Shown here: positions 49,207 through 56,641 of the stretch, one piece after another
Position numbering within the stretch: the first letter of the stretch is position 1
Layout: the number at the start of each line of letters is the position of its first letter
Assembly: GCF_043555935.1 (NCBI RefSeq)
Contig: NZ_JBIGIB010000005.1
Span: forward strand, 248,001 to 312,000
Reading direction: 5' to 3'
DNA length: 64,000 nucleotides
From: Pelomonas baiyunensis
GTDB taxonomy: Bacteria > Pseudomonadota > Gammaproteobacteria > Burkholderiales > Burkholderiaceae_C
Program-made: the position numbers and the translations under genes
Notes under the pieces: generated by a model
The model's database searches: none
Seen by the model: only the letters and a program-made list of their open reading frames with translations
What the model was told of the DNA's origin: nothing

Positions 49207-49629
49207 TCACTCGGCATCAAACGCAGCGGGCAGCCATTGCAGCGCCGTGCCGTCGATGGCCACCACGTCGAAGCGGCAGGGTGGCGGCGTGGCGTGCTGC
49301 ATCAGGTAATGCTGGGCGGCGTAGATCAGCCGCTGCTGCTTGCGGGCCGTGACGCTGGCCGCGGCTCCGCCGTGGCTGCCGCTGGCGCGAGCCCGCACTT
49401 CCACGAACACCAGGGTGCCGTCGCGGTCGGCCATGATCAGGTCCACCTCGCCACCGCGGCGGCTCGGGCCCGCGGCGACTCGATAATTCCGCTCCAGCAG
49501 GCGCAAGCCCGCGCGCTGCAAATGGGCCAGCGCGGCGTCCTCGGCGGCGTCGCCCGCCTTTTGGGTGGCCGGCTTGTCGGTCGGTTGGTCGCCCGGTTTC
49601 GAACGAGAGCCCCAGTTGAACATCGCCAT
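49207..49629 (-). CDS. yraN: UPF0102 family YraN putative endonuclease
   Basis: A 140-residue protein of the YraN/UPF0102 family with an endonuclease-like fold: GDAAEDAALAHLQRAGLRLLERNYR, GGEVDLIMADRDGTLVFVEVRAR (Glu, Asp and ExK-like acidic positions) and VTARKQQRLIYAAQHYL. Function is unproven. Its start (49629 or 49623) overlaps the 5' end of divergent rsmI. In E. coli lpoA precedes yraN; here it is absent. Confidence 0.9.
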   Translation of the reverse strand: MAMFNWGSRSKPGDQPTDKPATQKAGDAAEDAALAHLQRAGLRLLERNYRVAAGPSRRGGEVDLIMADRDGTLVFVEVRARASGSHGGAAASVTARKQQRLIYAAQHYLMQHATPPPCRFDVVAIDGTALQWLPAAFDAE

Positions 49630-50551
49630 TTCCGATCAATCCCTGTTGCGCCAGGCCGCCGCGGCTGCGGCCGGTGGGCAGCAGTATCCGGCCGGCACGC
49701 TGTACCTGGTGGCCACGCCCATCGGCAACCTGGCGGACTTGAGCCTGCGTGCCATCCACGCCCTCGGCCTGGTGGACGCGCTGGCCTGCGAAGACACCCG
49801 CCAGGGCGGCGCCTTGTTGCGCCACCTGGGCCTGCACAAGCCGCTCATCACGCTGCACCAGCACAACGAGCGCGAGGCCAGCGCCGGGGTGTTGGCGCGG
49901 CTGGCGGCGGGCGAGCGGGTGGCGTACGCATCAGACGCCGGCACGCCCGCCATCTCGGACCCGGGCGCCGTGCTCGTGCAGGCCGCCGTGGCGGCCGGCT
50001 ACCGGGTGCTGCCGCTGCCGGGCCCCAGCAGCGCGGCGGCAGCGCTCAGCGTGGCGGGCGACACCGTCGCCCAAGGGTTTGCGTTCGTCGGTTTCCTGCC
50101 CACCAAGGCGGGCGAGCGGCGCAGTGCGCTGCAAGCCGTGCTGGCCGTGCCCTTGCAAAGTCAGGTCGTGTTCGAGGCGCCGCATCGCATCGCCGACCTG
50201 ATGGCCCTGCTGGCGGAATTGGCGCCGAGCCGGAGTGTGACGGTGTGCCGCGAGCTCACCAAGCAGTTTGAAACCGTGCACACCGCGCCGGCCGGCAGCT
50301 TGCCTGCCTGGTTGGCGGCGGATGCCCAGCGCCTGAAGGGCGAGTTCGTGCTGGTGCTGCATGCGGCCGAACCGGTGGCCGTGGCGGCGGACGGGTTGCC
50401 GGCCGAGGTGATGCGGGTGCTGGCGCCGCTGGTGGCCGAATTGCCGCTGAAGCAGGCGGTGGCGCTGGCGGTGCAGATCACCGGCGAGCCGCGCAACCGC
50501 TTGTACGACGCGGCGCTGGCCCTCAAAAACGCCGCGGGCGACGAGGCCTGA
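49616..50551 (+). CDS. rsmI: 16S rRNA (cytidine-1402-2'-O) methyltransferase RsmI
   Basis: A roughly 311-residue SAM-dependent methyltransferase that 2'-O-methylates C1402 in the ribosomal P site. TLYLVATPIGNLADLSLRA, ACEDTRQGGALL, ASDAGTPAISDPG and PLPGPSSAAAAL are the family blocks. No ATG lies near the conserved start, so TTG at 49616 is my choice; the frame stays open to 49565. It is divergent from yraN as in many proteobacteria. A perfect hairpin spans its stop codon. Confidence 0.92.
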   Translation: MNIAISDQSLLRQAAAAAAGGQQYPAGTLYLVATPIGNLADLSLRAIHALGLVDALACEDTRQGGALLRHLGLHKPLITLHQHNEREASAGVLARLAAGERVAYASDAGTPAISDPGAVLVQAAVAAGYRVLPLPGPSSAAAALSVAGDTVAQGFAFVGFLPTKAGERRSALQAVLAVPLQSQVVFEAPHRIADLMALLAELAPSRSVTVCRELTKQFETVHTAPAGSLPAWLAADAQRLKGEFVLVLHAAEPVAVAADGLPAEVMRVLAPLVAELPLKQAVALAVQITGEPRNRLYDAALALKNAAGDEA

Positions 50552-50567
50552 CTGGCCTCGTCGCCCG
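50535..50567. terminator. Perfect 14-bp hairpin across the rsmI stop codon
   Basis: CGGGCGACGAGGCC (50535-50548) pairs perfectly with GGCCTCGTCGCCCG (50554-50567) around TGACT, which contains the rsmI stop. It lies before the convergent gene at 50589. There is no T-run; it is likely a terminator or 3'-end stabilising stem for rsmI mRNA. Confidence 0.5.
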
Positions 50568-50588
50568 GCTTGCGTCGGGGTGAGCCGA

Positions 50589-50942
50589 TCAGCCCGGAGC
50601 GCTGGCGGCGCGTGCGTTGTGGCGCTTGCGGTGGATGTCGCGGCTGGCGCCGTCTTGCATCGCGGTGATGTGGCGGCGCTCCTTGGCCGTCACGGTGCCG
50701 TCGGCCTTGGCCTTGGCTTCGGCGTTGTCCACGCGGGCTTGCTCCTTTTCCAGGCGCTGCGTTTCGCGGGCCGTCAGGCTGCCGTCGGCGGCGCCTTGGG
50801 CGATGCGGGCCTGCTGGCGGGCCTCACGCTTGTCGATGCGCGGCGTGTTCGTGCCCGGGGCCGAGGCAGCCGGGGCTTGTGCAAAGGCGCTGGCGCCGGC
50901 CAGCGTCAACAGGGCGATCAGGGCTTTGTGCGTCGTCTTCAT
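50589..50942 (-). CDS. Exported protein with two EF-hand-like motifs
   Basis: A 117-residue secreted protein. The signal peptide (ALIALLTLAGASAFAQ) is followed by a highly charged helical region with two similar units: AADGSLTARETQRLEKEQAR and AKADGTVTAKERRHITAMQD. The DGxxTxxE spacing recalls half EF-hands, suggesting calcium or other metal binding. The end is basic (SRDIHRKRHNAR). The family recurs in betaproteobacteria without known function. It is convergent with rsmI. Confidence 0.7.
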   Translation of the reverse strand: MKTTHKALIALLTLAGASAFAQAPAASAPGTNTPRIDKREARQQARIAQGAADGSLTARETQRLEKEQARVDNAEAKAKADGTVTAKERRHITAMQDGASRDIHRKRHNARAASAPG

Positions 50943-51078
50943 CGTGAGCTCCTTGGGGAGTGAGTGTTGCAAGGCCCCTCCACAACGACAGGCCCGGGCT
51001 CGCGGCTGACAGCCTCATCGTAAAGAAGCATGTCCCTGCGTTGCGATGCGTGACCGGCCGGCTTCCTAGAATCGACCC

Positions 51079-52542
51079 ATGATCGCTGTCGAACCCACCC
51101 TGGCCCGCTTGGCCACCGCCCGCTCGCAACTGCTGGAGCCCTTCGGCCTGACCGAGGCCTCGCTGGCCCAGGCGTTGCGTGTCATCACGGAGCATCGCGT
51201 CGACGACGCGGACCTGTACTTCCAGACCACCCGCGCCGAGGGTTGGAGCCTGGAAGAGGGCATCGTGAAGAGCGGGTCTTTCAGCATCGACCAAGGCGTG
51301 GGCGTGCGGGCCGTGGCCGGCGAGAAGACGGCGTTTGCCTACTCCGACGACATCTCGCTGGACTCCCTGCTGGACGCTGCTCGCACCGTGCGCACCATCG
51401 CCGCAGCCGGCCAGAGCCGCAAGGTGAAGGTGCCGAGCCAGGGCCGAGTGGCCGACAGCCGCGAGCTGTACGGCATGGCCGACCCCATCGCCAGCCTGGA
51501 CAGCGCCGCCAAGGTGGCCCTGCTGGAGCGCGCCGAGAAGATGGCCCGCGCCAAAGACCCCCGCGTGGCCCAGGTGATGGCTGGCCTGGCCGCCGAGCAC
51601 GAGGTGGTGCTGATCGCCCGCGCTGACGGCACGCTGGCGGCCGACGTGCGCCCGCTGGTGCGCTTGTCCATCACCGTCATTGCCGAGAGCAACGGCCGCC
51701 GTGAAGTGGGCAACGGCGGCGGCGGCGGCCGCTTCGGCCTAGCGTATTTCACCGACGAGATGATTGCCAGCTACGTCGAGCAGGCCGTGCACGCGGCCCT
51801 CACCAACCTCGACAGCCGCCCCGCACCGGCGGGCGAGATGACGGTGGTGGTGGGCCCGGGCTGGCCCGGCGTGCTGCTGCACGAAGCCGTGGGCCACGGT
51901 CTGGAAGGCGACTTCAACCGCAAGGGATCGAGCGCCTTCTCCGGCCGCATCGGCCAGCGCGTGGCCGCCAAGGGCGTGACGGTGCTGGACGACGGCACGC
52001 TGCCCGACCGCCGCGGCTCGCTCAACATCGACGACGAAGGCTGTGCCAGCCAGCGCAACGTGCTGATCGAAGACGGCATCTTGAAGGGCTACATCCAGGA
52101 CGCCATGAACGCGCGGTTGATGAAGGTGGCCCCCACCGGCAACGGCCGCCGCGAGAGCTACGCCCACATGCCCATGCCGCGCATGACCAACACTTACATG
52201 CTCGGCGGCAAGGACGACCCGCAGGAAATCGTCGCGTCCATCAAGAAGGGCCTGTACGCCACCAACTTCGGCGGCGGCCAGGTGGACATCACCAGCGGCA
52301 AGTTCGTGTTCAGCGCCAGCGAGGCCTACTGGGTGGAAAACGGCAAGATCCAGTACCCGGTCAAGGGCGCCACGATCATCGGCAACGGCCCGGACGCGCT
52401 GACCCGCGTCAGCATGATCGGCAACGACATGGCCCTGGACACCGGCGTGGGCGTCTGCGGCAAGGAAGGCCAGAGCGTGCCGGTGGGCGTGGGGCAGCCG
52501 ACGCTGCGGATTGATGGGTTGACGGTGGGCGGTACGGCTTGA
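51079..52542 (+). CDS. tldD: Metalloprotease TldD
   Basis: A 487-residue TldD-type zinc protease of the TldD/PmbA (TldE) pair, which degrades flexible peptides and matures some RiPPs. The metal motif HEAVGH lies in LLHEAVGHGLEGDFN near residue 273. VDDADLYFQTTRAEGW and MPMPRMTNTYM are family segments. The partner gene pmbA is not in the window. It is followed by a TTG-start gene overlapping its stop. Confidence 0.95.
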   Translation: MIAVEPTLARLATARSQLLEPFGLTEASLAQALRVITEHRVDDADLYFQTTRAEGWSLEEGIVKSGSFSIDQGVGVRAVAGEKTAFAYSDDISLDSLLDAARTVRTIAAAGQSRKVKVPSQGRVADSRELYGMADPIASLDSAAKVALLERAEKMARAKDPRVAQVMAGLAAEHEVVLIARADGTLAADVRPLVRLSITVIAESNGRREVGNGGGGGRFGLAYFTDEMIASYVEQAVHAALTNLDSRPAPAGEMTVVVGPGWPGVLLHEAVGHGLEGDFNRKGSSAFSGRIGQRVAAKGVTVLDDGTLPDRRGSLNIDDEGCASQRNVLIEDGILKGYIQDAMNARLMKVAPTGNGRRESYAHMPMPRMTNTYMLGGKDDPQEIVASIKKGLYATNFGGGQVDITSGKFVFSASEAYWVENGKIQYPVKGATIIGNGPDALTRVSMIGNDMALDTGVGVCGKEGQSVPVGVGQPTLRIDGLTVGGTA

Positions 52543-53096
52543 GCACGGCGCCCGCCGGCGGCAGCCGGCTTGAAGCGAGTTGGTTGCACGCTCTTCTGTT
52601 TCTGAGCGGCGCGGTCGCTGCCTTGGTGGTTGCGCGCGCGGTGGACAACCCGCCGGTTCAAATCGGAGGTCGGCTCTGGCTGCCGTTATTGCCGGTGGCG
52701 CTGTTTTTCTTTCTGCTCCCTGTGTTCGCGCCGCTCGCCAACTCCAGGCACAAACAGCTGGCGGGTTGGCTGCTCGCGATGCTGTTCTCGCTGCCCTTTT
52801 GGATCATCGCAGTCACAGGCGTGCTGGATGGGTGGAATCGCAAGCACGACGGCAGCCCGGGAGAGTGGATGCAGGCGTCCATTGCCAGCAAGAGCGCGAT
52901 TGCCAGCAAGAGCGCGACGCGCCGGGGCTACTACCTCGCAGGGCATCTGGATCAGCCACTCGACGGCGCAAGGCCCGAGGTCCGGCTACCAGCCCTGGAG
53001 GATGTGAAACCAGGCGACAAGATCTGGGTCAAGGTGCATCCAGGCGCACTTGGGTGGCCCTGGGGGAGTGAATGGAGCACGGCGCAGCCAGGCTGA
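52539..53096 (+). CDS. Membrane protein of unknown function
   Basis: A 185-residue protein with about three membrane segments: LLFLSGAVAALVVARAV, WLPLLPVALFFFLLPVFAPL and WLLAMLFSLPFWIIAVTGVL. A C-terminal soluble region includes VKPGDKIWVKVHPGALGWPW. An 18-bp perfect tandem duplication encodes IASKSA twice near residue 115-126. The TTG start overlaps the tldD stop. No family is recognised; real coding is supported by the hydrophobic pattern. Confidence 0.6.
   Translation: MSTAPAGGSRLEASWLHALLFLSGAVAALVVARAVDNPPVQIGGRLWLPLLPVALFFFLLPVFAPLANSRHKQLAGWLLAMLFSLPFWIIAVTGVLDGWNRKHDGSPGEWMQASIASKSAIASKSATRRGYYLAGHLDQPLDGARPEVRLPALEDVKPGDKIWVKVHPGALGWPWGSEWSTAQPG
52881..52916 (+). repeat. 18-bp perfect tandem duplication inside a coding region
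   Basis: ATTGCCAGCAAGAGCGCG occurs twice back to back (52881-52898 and 52899-52916) and keeps the frame, repeating Ile-Ala-Ser-Lys-Ser-Ala. Slipped-strand copy change would add or remove six residues in the juxtamembrane part of the protein. Confidence 0.95.
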
Positions 53097-53130
53097 GTCG
53101 CGCGCCGGCCTTGACTCGTCGCCGACTTGC

Positions 53131-53904
53131 TCAGGCCACCACCCTGACGCTCAATAGCGGCAAGCCCGCAATCGACCCTTCCATCAGATCGCCCGGCACC
53201 ACCGGCCCGACGTTCTCCGGTGTGCCGCTGAAGATGATGTCGCCCGGCATCAACTCGAAGGCCTCGGAGAGCTTGGAGATTTGCTCCGCCACGCTCCAGA
53301 TCATCTGGTTGAGGTTGGCGTCCTGCTTCACGGCGCCATTGACCTTCAGCGTGATGGCGCCCGCCGTGAAATGCCCGACCTGGGCCACACGGTGGATGGG
53401 GCCGATGGGGGCGGAGCGGTCAAAGCTCTTGCCAATCTCCCAGGGCTTCTTCTGGTCGCCCATGCCGCGCTGCAGGTCGCGGCGGGTCATGTCCAGGCCG
53501 ACGGCGTAGCCATAGACCAGGTCCAGCGCCTTCTCCACCTGCACATTGCGCCCGCCCTTGTGCAGGGCCGCCACCAGTTCCAGCTCGTAGTGGTAGTTCT
53601 TGGTCAGCGGCGGGTAGGGGTGGTCGGTCGTGCGGCCAGGGGCCACGAACTGCACCGCGTCGCTGGGCTTCTGGAAGAAGAAGGGCGGCTCGCGCGTCGG
53701 GTCTGAGCCCATCTCGCGGGCGTGGGCGGCGTAGTTGCGGCCGACGCAATAGATGCGCCTTACCGGGAAGACCTCGGCGCTGCCGGCAATCGGGACCACC
53801 GGCTGGGCGACGGCGAACGGGCTGGCTGCGGCAGGGGCCGTCGTGGCACAGCCCGCCGTGGCCAGGCCGGTGACTGCAGCGCCGAGGGCATGGCGTCTGT
53901 GCAT
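53131..53904 (-). CDS. Fumarylacetoacetate hydrolase-fold protein with export signal
   Basis: A 257-residue FAH-superfamily protein. IYCVGRNYAAHAREMG, the metal-binding YHYELELVAAL and YGYAVGLDMTRRDLQ, and GDIIFSGTPENVGPV are typical of FAHD1-like hydrolases or decarboxylases. The family is normally cytoplasmic, yet this one begins MHRRHALGAAVTGLATAGC, combining a twin-arginine-like pair with a lipobox (Cys19). The ATG at 53904 is chosen on that basis; the frame extends eight residues further. Substrate unknown. Confidence 0.85.
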   Translation of the reverse strand: MHRRHALGAAVTGLATAGCATTAPAAASPFAVAQPVVPIAGSAEVFPVRRIYCVGRNYAAHAREMGSDPTREPPFFFQKPSDAVQFVAPGRTTDHPYPPLTKNYHYELELVAALHKGGRNVQVEKALDLVYGYAVGLDMTRRDLQRGMGDQKKPWEIGKSFDRSAPIGPIHRVAQVGHFTAGAITLKVNGAVKQDANLNQMIWSVAEQISKLSEAFELMPGDIIFSGTPENVGPVVPGDLMEGSIAGLPLLSVRVVA

Positions 53905-54016
53905 CGCGTGTCTCCTGAAGTCAGGCACCGATTGGCTGGCAAGCCGGAAGCGGGGTCAAGCGGGGCTTGCCCGCTGCCGAAAGCTCAGCGCAGCCGTCGT
54001 GCTAGATTCCAGTCCC

Positions 54017-54082
54017 ATGTTCCGTGCCGCTTCGTACTTTCGCTTTTGGTTTTTTCCCCGCCCCGGCGGTGGAGAGCTCTGA
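54017..54082 (+). CDS. Attenuator leader peptide rich in Phe, Tyr and Trp
   Basis: A 21-codon open frame upstream of the DAHP synthase gene. Codons 2-13 contain five Phe, one Tyr and one Trp, with SYFRFWFFP at residues 6-14, followed by a PRPGGGEL tail and TGA at 54080-54082. Such density of the end-product amino acids is the hallmark of ribosome-mediated attenuation. The last codons overlap the antiterminator strand. No strong ribosome site is seen before its ATG, which is the weakest point of the call. Confidence 0.8.
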   Translation: MFRAASYFRFWFFPRPGGGEL

Positions 54083-54146
54083 GCGCGCGCGCTGAACCCA
54101 GACTCCCCAGAAACCGCCGGGCCTCCGAAGCCCGGCGGTTTTTTTT
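54061..54146 (+). promoter_or_regulatory. Aromatic amino acid attenuator (antiterminator plus terminator)
   Basis: The terminator is AACCGCCGGGC (54112-54122) paired with GCCCGGCGGTT (54130-54140) and eight Ts through 54146. CCCGGCGGT inside the leader frame (54062-54070) is identical to the 3' arm of the terminator (54131-54139), so it can pair instead with the 5' arm ACCGCCGGG (54113-54121) and prevent termination. Stalling at the aromatic codons would favour the antiterminator; normal translation to the stop would cover it and let the terminator form. Confidence 0.85.
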
Positions 54147-54179
54147 CGGCCTTTGTTTGTCTTTCCCTGAGGTGCCCCG

Positions 54180-55304
54180 ATGAACGCCAAACTCTCCACC
54201 GTCCAGCCCGAAGCCCAGCGCTGGTACTCGCAGGACGACAAGACCAGCGCCACCGACGACGAGCGCATCGTCGACGTGACCCCGCTGCCGCCGCCGGAGC
54301 ACCTGATCCGCTTCTTCCCCATCCGCGGCACGGCCATGGAAGGCCTGATCAGCCAGACGCGCCAGCGCATCCGCAAGATCATGAGCCAGGAGGACGACCG
54401 GCTGCTCGTCGTCATCGGCCCGTGCTCCATTCACGACCCGACGGCCGCCATCGAGTACGCCCGCCGCCTGAAGGAGCAGCGCGAGAAGTACGCCGACACG
54501 CTGGAAATCGTCATGCGCGTGTACTTCGAGAAGCCGCGCACCACGGTGGGCTGGAAGGGCCTCATCAACGACCCCTACCTGGACGAGAGCTACCGCATCG
54601 ACGAAGGCCTGCGCATCGCCCGTCAGCTGCTGCTGGAGATCAACCGGCTGGGCATGCCGGCGGGCTCCGAGTTCCTGGACGTGATCTCGCCGCAGTACAT
54701 CGGTGACCTGATCGCCTGGGGTGCCATCGGCGCGCGCACGACCGAGAGCCAGGTGCACCGCGAGTTGGCCTCGGGCCTGTCGGCGCCCATCGGCTTCAAG
54801 AATGGCACAGACGGCAACATCAAGATTGCGACCGACGCGATTCAGGCCGCCGCACGCGGCCACCACTTCCTGTCCGTGCACAAGAACGGCCAGGTCGCCA
54901 TCGTCGAGACGCGCGGCAATGCCGACTGCCACGTCATCCTGCGCGGCGGCAAGGCGCCGAACTACGACGCCAAGAGCGTGGCCGAGGCCTGCGCCGACCT
55001 GGAGAAATCCAAGCTGCCGCAGCGCCTGATGGTGGACTGCTCGCACGCCAACAGCAGCAAGCAGCACCAGCGCCAGCTGGACGTGGCGCGGGACATCGCC
55101 GGCCAGATGCGCGAGGGCAGCAACAGCATCTTCGGCGTGATGGTGGAAAGCCACCTGAACGACGGCGCCCAGAAGTTCACCCCAGGCAAGGACGACCCGG
55201 CGGGCCTGGAATACGGCAAGAGCATCACCGACGCCTGCCTGGGCTGGGACGACTCGCTGGCCGTGCTGGACGTGCTGAGCCAGGCCGTGAAGGCGCGGCG
55301 CTGA
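54180..55304 (+). CDS. aroG: 3-deoxy-7-phosphoheptulonate (DAHP) synthase, AroG type
   Basis: A 374-residue class I DAHP synthase, the first enzyme of the shikimate pathway, condensing PEP and erythrose 4-phosphate. LLVVIGPCSIHDPTAAIEYA, YFEKPRTTVGWKGL, GARTTESQVHRELASG and MVDCSHANSSK carry the metal and substrate residues. It resembles the allosterically regulated AroF/G/H enzymes. It lies under the Phe/Tyr/Trp attenuator. Which amino acid inhibits the enzyme cannot be told from the sequence. Confidence 0.96.
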   Translation: MNAKLSTVQPEAQRWYSQDDKTSATDDERIVDVTPLPPPEHLIRFFPIRGTAMEGLISQTRQRIRKIMSQEDDRLLVVIGPCSIHDPTAAIEYARRLKEQREKYADTLEIVMRVYFEKPRTTVGWKGLINDPYLDESYRIDEGLRIARQLLLEINRLGMPAGSEFLDVISPQYIGDLIAWGAIGARTTESQVHRELASGLSAPIGFKNGTDGNIKIATDAIQAAARGHHFLSVHKNGQVAIVETRGNADCHVILRGGKAPNYDAKSVAEACADLEKSKLPQRLMVDCSHANSSKQHQRQLDVARDIAGQMREGSNSIFGVMVESHLNDGAQKFTPGKDDPAGLEYGKSITDACLGWDDSLAVLDVLSQAVKARR

Positions 55305-55317
55305 CACAATCCGGGCC

Positions 55318-55629
55318 ATGCAAGCCCGCATCACCGTCATCTTCGAGACCGGCGCCCCCGTCGAGCTGCAGCTCGACGGCGCCGAAGTGTTGAGCTTCGA
55401 GGCCGCCCGCCGCTGGCTGGACGAGCAGTTCGTTCGCATGGAATGCGAACCGCTGCGCGGCAGCGGCAAGGTGCTGCTGGCCGACAAGGTGATCCAGGTT
55501 GCGGCCGGCGCCGGCCCCAGCGGCTTTGCCGACGCGGCCTGGGCGCTGGACTACGCCCGGGCGGTGTCCGGCGCGCTGTCAAAGGCGCTCGTCAAGGTGG
55601 ACGTGGCCCGCCAGGCGGTGTCTTACTGA
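55318..55629 (+). CDS. Small conserved hypothetical protein downstream of aroG
   Basis: A 103-residue soluble protein, alpha/beta in pattern (ARITVIFETGAPVELQLDG, VLSFEAARRWLDEQF, ALDYARAVSGALSKALVKVDV). No signal peptide, membrane segment or recognised family. It begins 13 bp after aroG in the same direction and shares its high GC, so it is probably cotranscribed. Function unknown. Confidence 0.65.
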   Translation: MQARITVIFETGAPVELQLDGAEVLSFEAARRWLDEQFVRMECEPLRGSGKVLLADKVIQVAAGAGPSGFADAAWALDYARAVSGALSKALVKVDVARQAVSY

Positions 55630-55630
55630 C

Positions 55631-56518
55631 ATGGGGGTGCGGTTCAACCTGAGCTGGGCCCTTTTCTGTCGGGTGGTGGTGCTGTTAGGGATAGGGGTCT
55701 GGGCGGCTTTTTGCTTCTGGGGTAGGGACGGTTCGTTCTTCAGTTTCTGGGCATATCTTTGTGTCCTAACCTTCTCGTTCTGGGTAGGTACGGTGTTGGT
55801 GTTTCACAGCACGCAGGCGGCAATTCGCCAGGCGTTGGTGGCGCGTTACGACTTCCTGTGGAACGCAGTGGCCGTCTGCGCGTTGCTGAGCACGGTTGTT
55901 CAGTCAGGTGCACGCTTGTGGACTCTGGAAGTGGCGGAAAGCAACATTCGGAAGTCGCTGATCGAACATCAGATCCTGAGCCTTGAGGCTCGCCCTGTTC
56001 TGGCAATCAACTGTCCGCAGGCCAGCGAGAAGGCCCAACGGGGAGAAGGCTGCGCGGCGGCCCGCCAGTTGGCCGAGTCCATCAATCGGTTTCGTTCGGC
56101 ACAAGTTAAATCAATGGCGGCAGGCTGCGGGGGGGCGGTCGCAGCGATCTGTCAGGCTGAATCCATGGCGGCCCGCGGGGGCGCACTATTAGCTTGCGGC
56201 TTGGAACACTGTCGGCTTGAGGTGACCAGGGACTCCCTGCTTAATGATTTCTATTCGCTGAGTGAAAACCACGAGCTCATTCTGCCCAGCCAGATGCGGT
56301 CTATCCGGTCACAGGTTCATGATGACCGAAAGGAACGAGCCGCCAACTACCGTGACCTGCACCCGTGGGAGTCATGGAGGTTTTACTTTGTCGCATTTGG
56401 GGTGGCCTTTGCTTTGGGACTTCGGATGGCCAAAGCGTTCTATGAGTGGTTGGATAGGGACAAGTCATGGGCACTTCCTCGCTGCCTGACGGGACTTCTC
56501 GGCAAACTGTGCGCGTGA
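55631..56518 (+). CDS. Membrane protein of unknown function in lower-GC DNA
   Basis: A 295-residue protein with two N-terminal hydrophobic hairpins (LFCRVVVLLGIGVWAAFCF, FWAYLCVLTFSFWVGTVLVF), a third segment (FLWNAVAVCALLSTVV), then a soluble region with several cysteines (CPQ, GCAAA, GCGGAVAAICQ, CGLEHC). A further segment near the end is FYFVAFGVAFALGLRMA. Base composition and codon use are visibly less GC-rich than the neighbours, suggesting recent transfer. No family is recognised. The ATG is one base after the previous stop. Confidence 0.6.
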   Translation: MGVRFNLSWALFCRVVVLLGIGVWAAFCFWGRDGSFFSFWAYLCVLTFSFWVGTVLVFHSTQAAIRQALVARYDFLWNAVAVCALLSTVVQSGARLWTLEVAESNIRKSLIEHQILSLEARPVLAINCPQASEKAQRGEGCAAARQLAESINRFRSAQVKSMAAGCGGAVAAICQAESMAARGGALLACGLEHCRLEVTRDSLLNDFYSLSENHELILPSQMRSIRSQVHDDRKERAANYRDLHPWESWRFYFVAFGVAFALGLRMAKAFYEWLDRDKSWALPRCLTGLLGKLCA

Positions 56519-56546
56519 TGGAGCCGCGTTTCTTGCGATCCAAGCA

Positions 56547-56573
56547 CTTGAAATACTGATATCTGCCCGCAAA
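56547..56573 (+). promoter_or_regulatory. Sigma-32-like heat-shock promoter of htpG
   Basis: CTTGAAA (56547-56553) is an exact match to the sigma-32 -35 element. After a 12-bp spacer comes CCCGCAAA (56566-56573), a partial match to the CCCCATNT -10 box. The expected start is about 60 bp upstream of the htpG ATG. Confidence 0.65.
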
Positions 56574-56641
56574 ACGTGGGGCCTCGGGAGAGCGAATCGC
56601 TCGTCGGCTGCTCTCTTTCATCTCTTTGCGTGACCCGCACC

